This document shows positions 42,110-44,056 of a stretch of 44,056 nucleotides of DNA, one piece after another. Below the pieces are notes generated by a model. It was not told the origin of the DNA, searched no databases, and saw nothing but the letters and a program-made list of their open reading frames with translations. The DNA comes from Flavobacterium sinopsychrotolerans (GTDB lineage: Bacteria > Bacteroidota > Bacteroidia > Flavobacteriales > Flavobacteriaceae): contig NZ_FODN01000009.1 in the NCBI RefSeq assembly GCF_900110375.1, forward strand, positions 122,543-166,598. Direction: 5' to 3'. The position numbers and the translations under genes were made by a program. Each line of letters starts with the position of its first letter. The stretch's first letter is position 1.

Positions 42110-43677
42110 ACACCGCTTTTTTCATTAATGTAGTGCTCTCTTTTTGTGGTTTGTTTTTGTATCGTGTGGTGGTGAAACAGACTTTTGAACTCTATTTTTC
42201 GGAAAAAGGGAATAATAAACTCATCAGAGCCATTATCTATGGTACTGATGCGAATGCGATATCTGTAGCCAATGCGTTAAAATTTGAAACTCCTTCCCGT
42301 TTTAAAATTGTCGGTTTTGTAGACAAGAACAATCAAAATGCCTCCAAAAGAATGCTGGATTTGCCTATTTTGGTGCAAAAGAAAAAGATGCCGACCTTGA
42401 TGCGCTCCGTGGGTGCTGAAGGTGTCATTATAGCAGACAAAAGCTTGACCAAAGAAGAGCAATTGATCATTGTGGACCAATGTTTAGAATACAATTTTAA
42501 GGTGTATAATGTCCCTTTGATTTCTAACTGGGAAAACCAAAAGGAGATTTCCCAAAAAGTAAAGAATATAGAAATTGAGGATTTATTAGAAAGACAACCC
42601 ATTGTATTAGACAATAAATCAATTACGAGACAGCTGAAAGACAGGACTGTACTGATTACCGGAGCAGCAGGATCGATAGGCAGTGAAATTGTACGTCAGG
42701 TATTGAGTTTTCATCCTAAAAAGATTATTATTTTAGACCAAGCGGAAACTCCGCTGCATCATTTATGTCTGGAGACCCAAGCTTTAATTTCCGATTCAAA
42801 AATCAGAACTGTAATTGGTGATATCCGTAATAAAGAGGCTTTGGAGAATCTTTTCAGTTTGTATCGTCCTCAAGTGGTTTTTCACGCTGCTGCCTACAAG
42901 CACGTTCCTTTGATGGAGGAAAATCCTTCTCAAGCCATTCTTACCAATATTCAGGGTACCAAAAATCTAGCTGATTTAGCCTGTAAGTACAACGTAAAGA
43001 AATTTGTAATGGTGTCTACCGATAAAGCGGTTAATCCCAGTAATGTGATGGGAGCCAGTAAACGAATAGCAGAGAAATATGTTCAATCCCTTCATCTAAG
43101 AAGTCAAAGGGCGAATCATTCCAGTGCCACAAAATTTATCACTACCCGTTTTGGAAATGTTTTGGGTTCTAATGGATCCGTTGTGCCTTTGTTTACCAAA
43201 CAAATCGCGGAAGGTGGTCCCTTAACGATTACACATCCTGATATTATTCGGTATTTTATGACGATACCGGAGGCTTGTCAACTGGTTTTGGAAGCCGGTG
43301 CCATGGGGAACGGCGGTGAAATTTATATTTTTGACATGGGAAAACCAGTTAAAATTATCGATCTGGCCCGAAAGATGATTAAGCTTGCCGGATTCATTCC
43401 TGAAAAAGATATTAAAATTCAAATTGTTGGTTTGCGACCTGGAGAGAAATTATATGAGGAATTGCTCAATGATACGTCAAAGACATTGGCTACGCATCAT
43501 GAAAAAATTATGATTGCACAGGAAATTCAAGATGAGTTTGAAACTCTTCATGTTGATATTGATGAATTGATTGGTATTGCTAATCAGTATCAGAATGATG
43601 CTGTTGTTGCGAAAATGAAAAAGATTGTGCCGGAGTTTAAGAGTATGAATTCGACTTTTGAGTTATTGGATAAATAG
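42082..43677 (+). CDS. PglF/WbpM-like UDP-GlcNAc 4,6-dehydratase, C-terminal part of split gene
   Basis: The ATG-opened part has 531 codons: the last membrane helices (TAFFINVVLSFCGLFLYRVV), a CoA_binding_3-like Rossmann domain (IIYGTDANAISVANAL), and the full SDR dehydratase domain with LITGAAGSIGSEIVRQ, FHAAAYKHVPLMEENP, VSTDKAVNPSNVMGASKRIAEKY in parts (STDKA; the usual tyrosine of Y-x3-K is methionine in VMGASK, as in PglF/WbpM/FlaA1 proteins) and LRPGEKLYEELL. It retains UDP-GlcNAc configuration at C5, giving the 4-keto sugar for both the PglE-like enzyme and the reductase at 30780-31673. The intact frame starts upstream, near 42067, not at this ATG. A strong terminator follows. Confidence 0.88.
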   Translation: MLFGAKAFLNTAFFINVVLSFCGLFLYRVVVKQTFELYFSEKGNNKLIRAIIYGTDANAISVANALKFETPSRFKIVGFVDKNNQNASKRMLDLPILVQKKKMPTLMRSVGAEGVIIADKSLTKEEQLIIVDQCLEYNFKVYNVPLISNWENQKEISQKVKNIEIEDLLERQPIVLDNKSITRQLKDRTVLITGAAGSIGSEIVRQVLSFHPKKIIILDQAETPLHHLCLETQALISDSKIRTVIGDIRNKEALENLFSLYRPQVVFHAAAYKHVPLMEENPSQAILTNIQGTKNLADLACKYNVKKFVMVSTDKAVNPSNVMGASKRIAEKYVQSLHLRSQRANHSSATKFITTRFGNVLGSNGSVVPLFTKQIAEGGPLTITHPDIIRYFMTIPEACQLVLEAGAMGNGGEIYIFDMGKPVKIIDLARKMIKLAGFIPEKDIKIQIVGLRPGEKLYEELLNDTSKTLATHHEKIMIAQEIQDEFETLHVDIDELIGIANQYQNDAVVAKMKKIVPEFKSMNSTFELLDK

Positions 43678-43706
43678 GAATTATTATTATTTCTATTATT
43701 ATGGAG

Positions 43707-43742
43707 AAGCCCATAGGACAGTTTTGTTTTATGGGCTTTTTT
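43707..43742 (+). terminator. Rho-independent terminator of the locus
   Basis: Perfect 9-base stem AAGCCCATA (43707-43715) and TATGGGCTT (43730-43738), 14-base loop, followed by a T-run to 43742. It lies 29 bases after the dehydratase stop and is the clearest terminator in the window, marking the end of the polysaccharide transcription unit. Confidence 0.88.
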
Positions 43743-43833
43743 GTGTTTGTAGTGGATTTTTTATTGTAGTTGTTTATAGTGGTTTTTTATAGTGGTTTTC
43801 GGTGTAGGTTTATTATTTCTGAAGAACGATCTT

Positions 43834-43859
43834 TTCTTTTTTGCTTGATCAAAAAAGAA
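43834..43859. repeat. CTTGAT-loop hairpin (AT-type arms)
   Basis: Perfect 10-base arms TTCTTTTTTG / CAAAAAAGAA around CTTGAT; head of family A copy 6, beyond the terminator. Confidence 0.75.
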
Positions 43860-43916
43860 ACAAAAAAATATTCACGGGTTGTTATTGTTTTTTTGGTATT
43901 CATGAATCTTCGATTT

Positions 43917-44056
43917 CACTGCCTGAAAATAAAAAGCTTAAAAACTACCTCAAAGTGCCGTTCCGCAGCCCGAGCCGTTCGCCTTCCAGGCTCAACTCGC
44001 GGACTGCTGCCACTTTACTTTTTCGTTGTTTTTCTATGCTTTTTATTTAAGGGCGG
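43917..44056 (+). repeat. Family A repeat body, copy 6 (cut by window edge)
   Basis: Begins CACTGCCTGAAAA and runs to the last base (TTTAAGGGCGG). It reads CGCCTTCCAGGCTCAACTCGCGG where others have CGTCCTTCGTCCTCAACTCGCGG (segments of it), the largest change among the six bodies. Confidence 0.8.

Larger units (their letters stand above)
43678..44056. other. Terminator and repeat-containing end of window
   Basis: No gene. It has a short TTA-rich stretch, the terminator hairpin (43707-43742), about 90 bases of T/G-rich unique DNA, a CTTGAT hairpin (43834-43859) and a family A copy that runs off the window. The ORF at 43841-44050 is a translation of the repeat. Confidence 0.8.

Overview
The window is a complete-looking Wzx/Wzy-type surface polysaccharide locus (O-antigen or capsule) from a member of the Bacteroidota, most likely Flavobacterium or a close relative. 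The case for this is: low G+C (by eye about 35%, near 25% in the core genes), no consistent Shine-Dalgarno sequences, candidate TAnnTTTG-type -7 boxes, a UpxY/NusG-like antiterminator at the head of the locus, a Wza homologue with many SLBB domains and no lipobox, and a typical Bacteroidota closing set (monotopic phosphoglycosyl transferase, PglE-like aminotransferase, PglF-like dehydratase). Every recognised gene lies on the + strand; the only minus-strand candidate is a broken ORF. No rRNA, tRNA, CRISPR array or transposase gene was found.

Layout. (1) 1-6784: antiterminator, Wza-like exporter and Wzz-like chain-length regulator, separated by two large gene-free islands of hairpin repeats (675-2317 and 4763-5725). 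(2) 6863-17797: a nonulosonic (pseudaminic-type) acid block, PseB, PseC, aldo/keto reductase, SpsF-type cytidylyltransferase, class III aminotransferase, PseG, PseH, a second GNAT, a PIG-L deacetylase and PseI, followed by a GT-B protein that may be the pseudaminyl transferase. (3) 17816-24520: acyltransferase, a relic region, Wzx, methyltransferase, GT4, epimerase and Wzy. (4) 24581-30779: a CDP-6-deoxyhexose branch (RfbF, RfbG, RmlC-like epimerase, SDR reductase) and three glycosyltransferases. (5) 30780-36722: a QuiNAc/FucNAc-type reductase and the dTDP-L-rhamnose genes in the order rmlC, rmlD, rmlB, rmlA, with a HepT-MntA toxin-antitoxin pair between rmlC and rmlD. (6) 36841-43677: a WecA/WbpL-like polytopic initiator, a PglC-like monotopic initiator, a repeat island, a PglE-like aminotransferase and a PglF-like dehydratase split by a frameshift, then a clear terminator and another repeat copy running off the window.

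How it works together (inference from families). Either initiator loads a sugar phosphate on undecaprenyl phosphate at the inner membrane. Five glycosyltransferases add L-rhamnose, a CDP-derived 6-deoxyhexose, a nonulosonic acid and other residues. Wzx flips the unit, Wzy polymerises it, Wzz sets chain length and the Wza-like protein takes part in export. The PglF-like dehydratase feeds both the aminotransferase and the 4-keto reductase, so its frameshift lies at a metabolic branch point.

The most unusual non-coding content is a set of modular repeats. A small hairpin with an invariant CTTGAT loop and covarying arms precedes three unrelated, larger inverted-repeat bodies. These repeats sit in islands around the conserved flanking genes and are absent from the AT-rich variable core.
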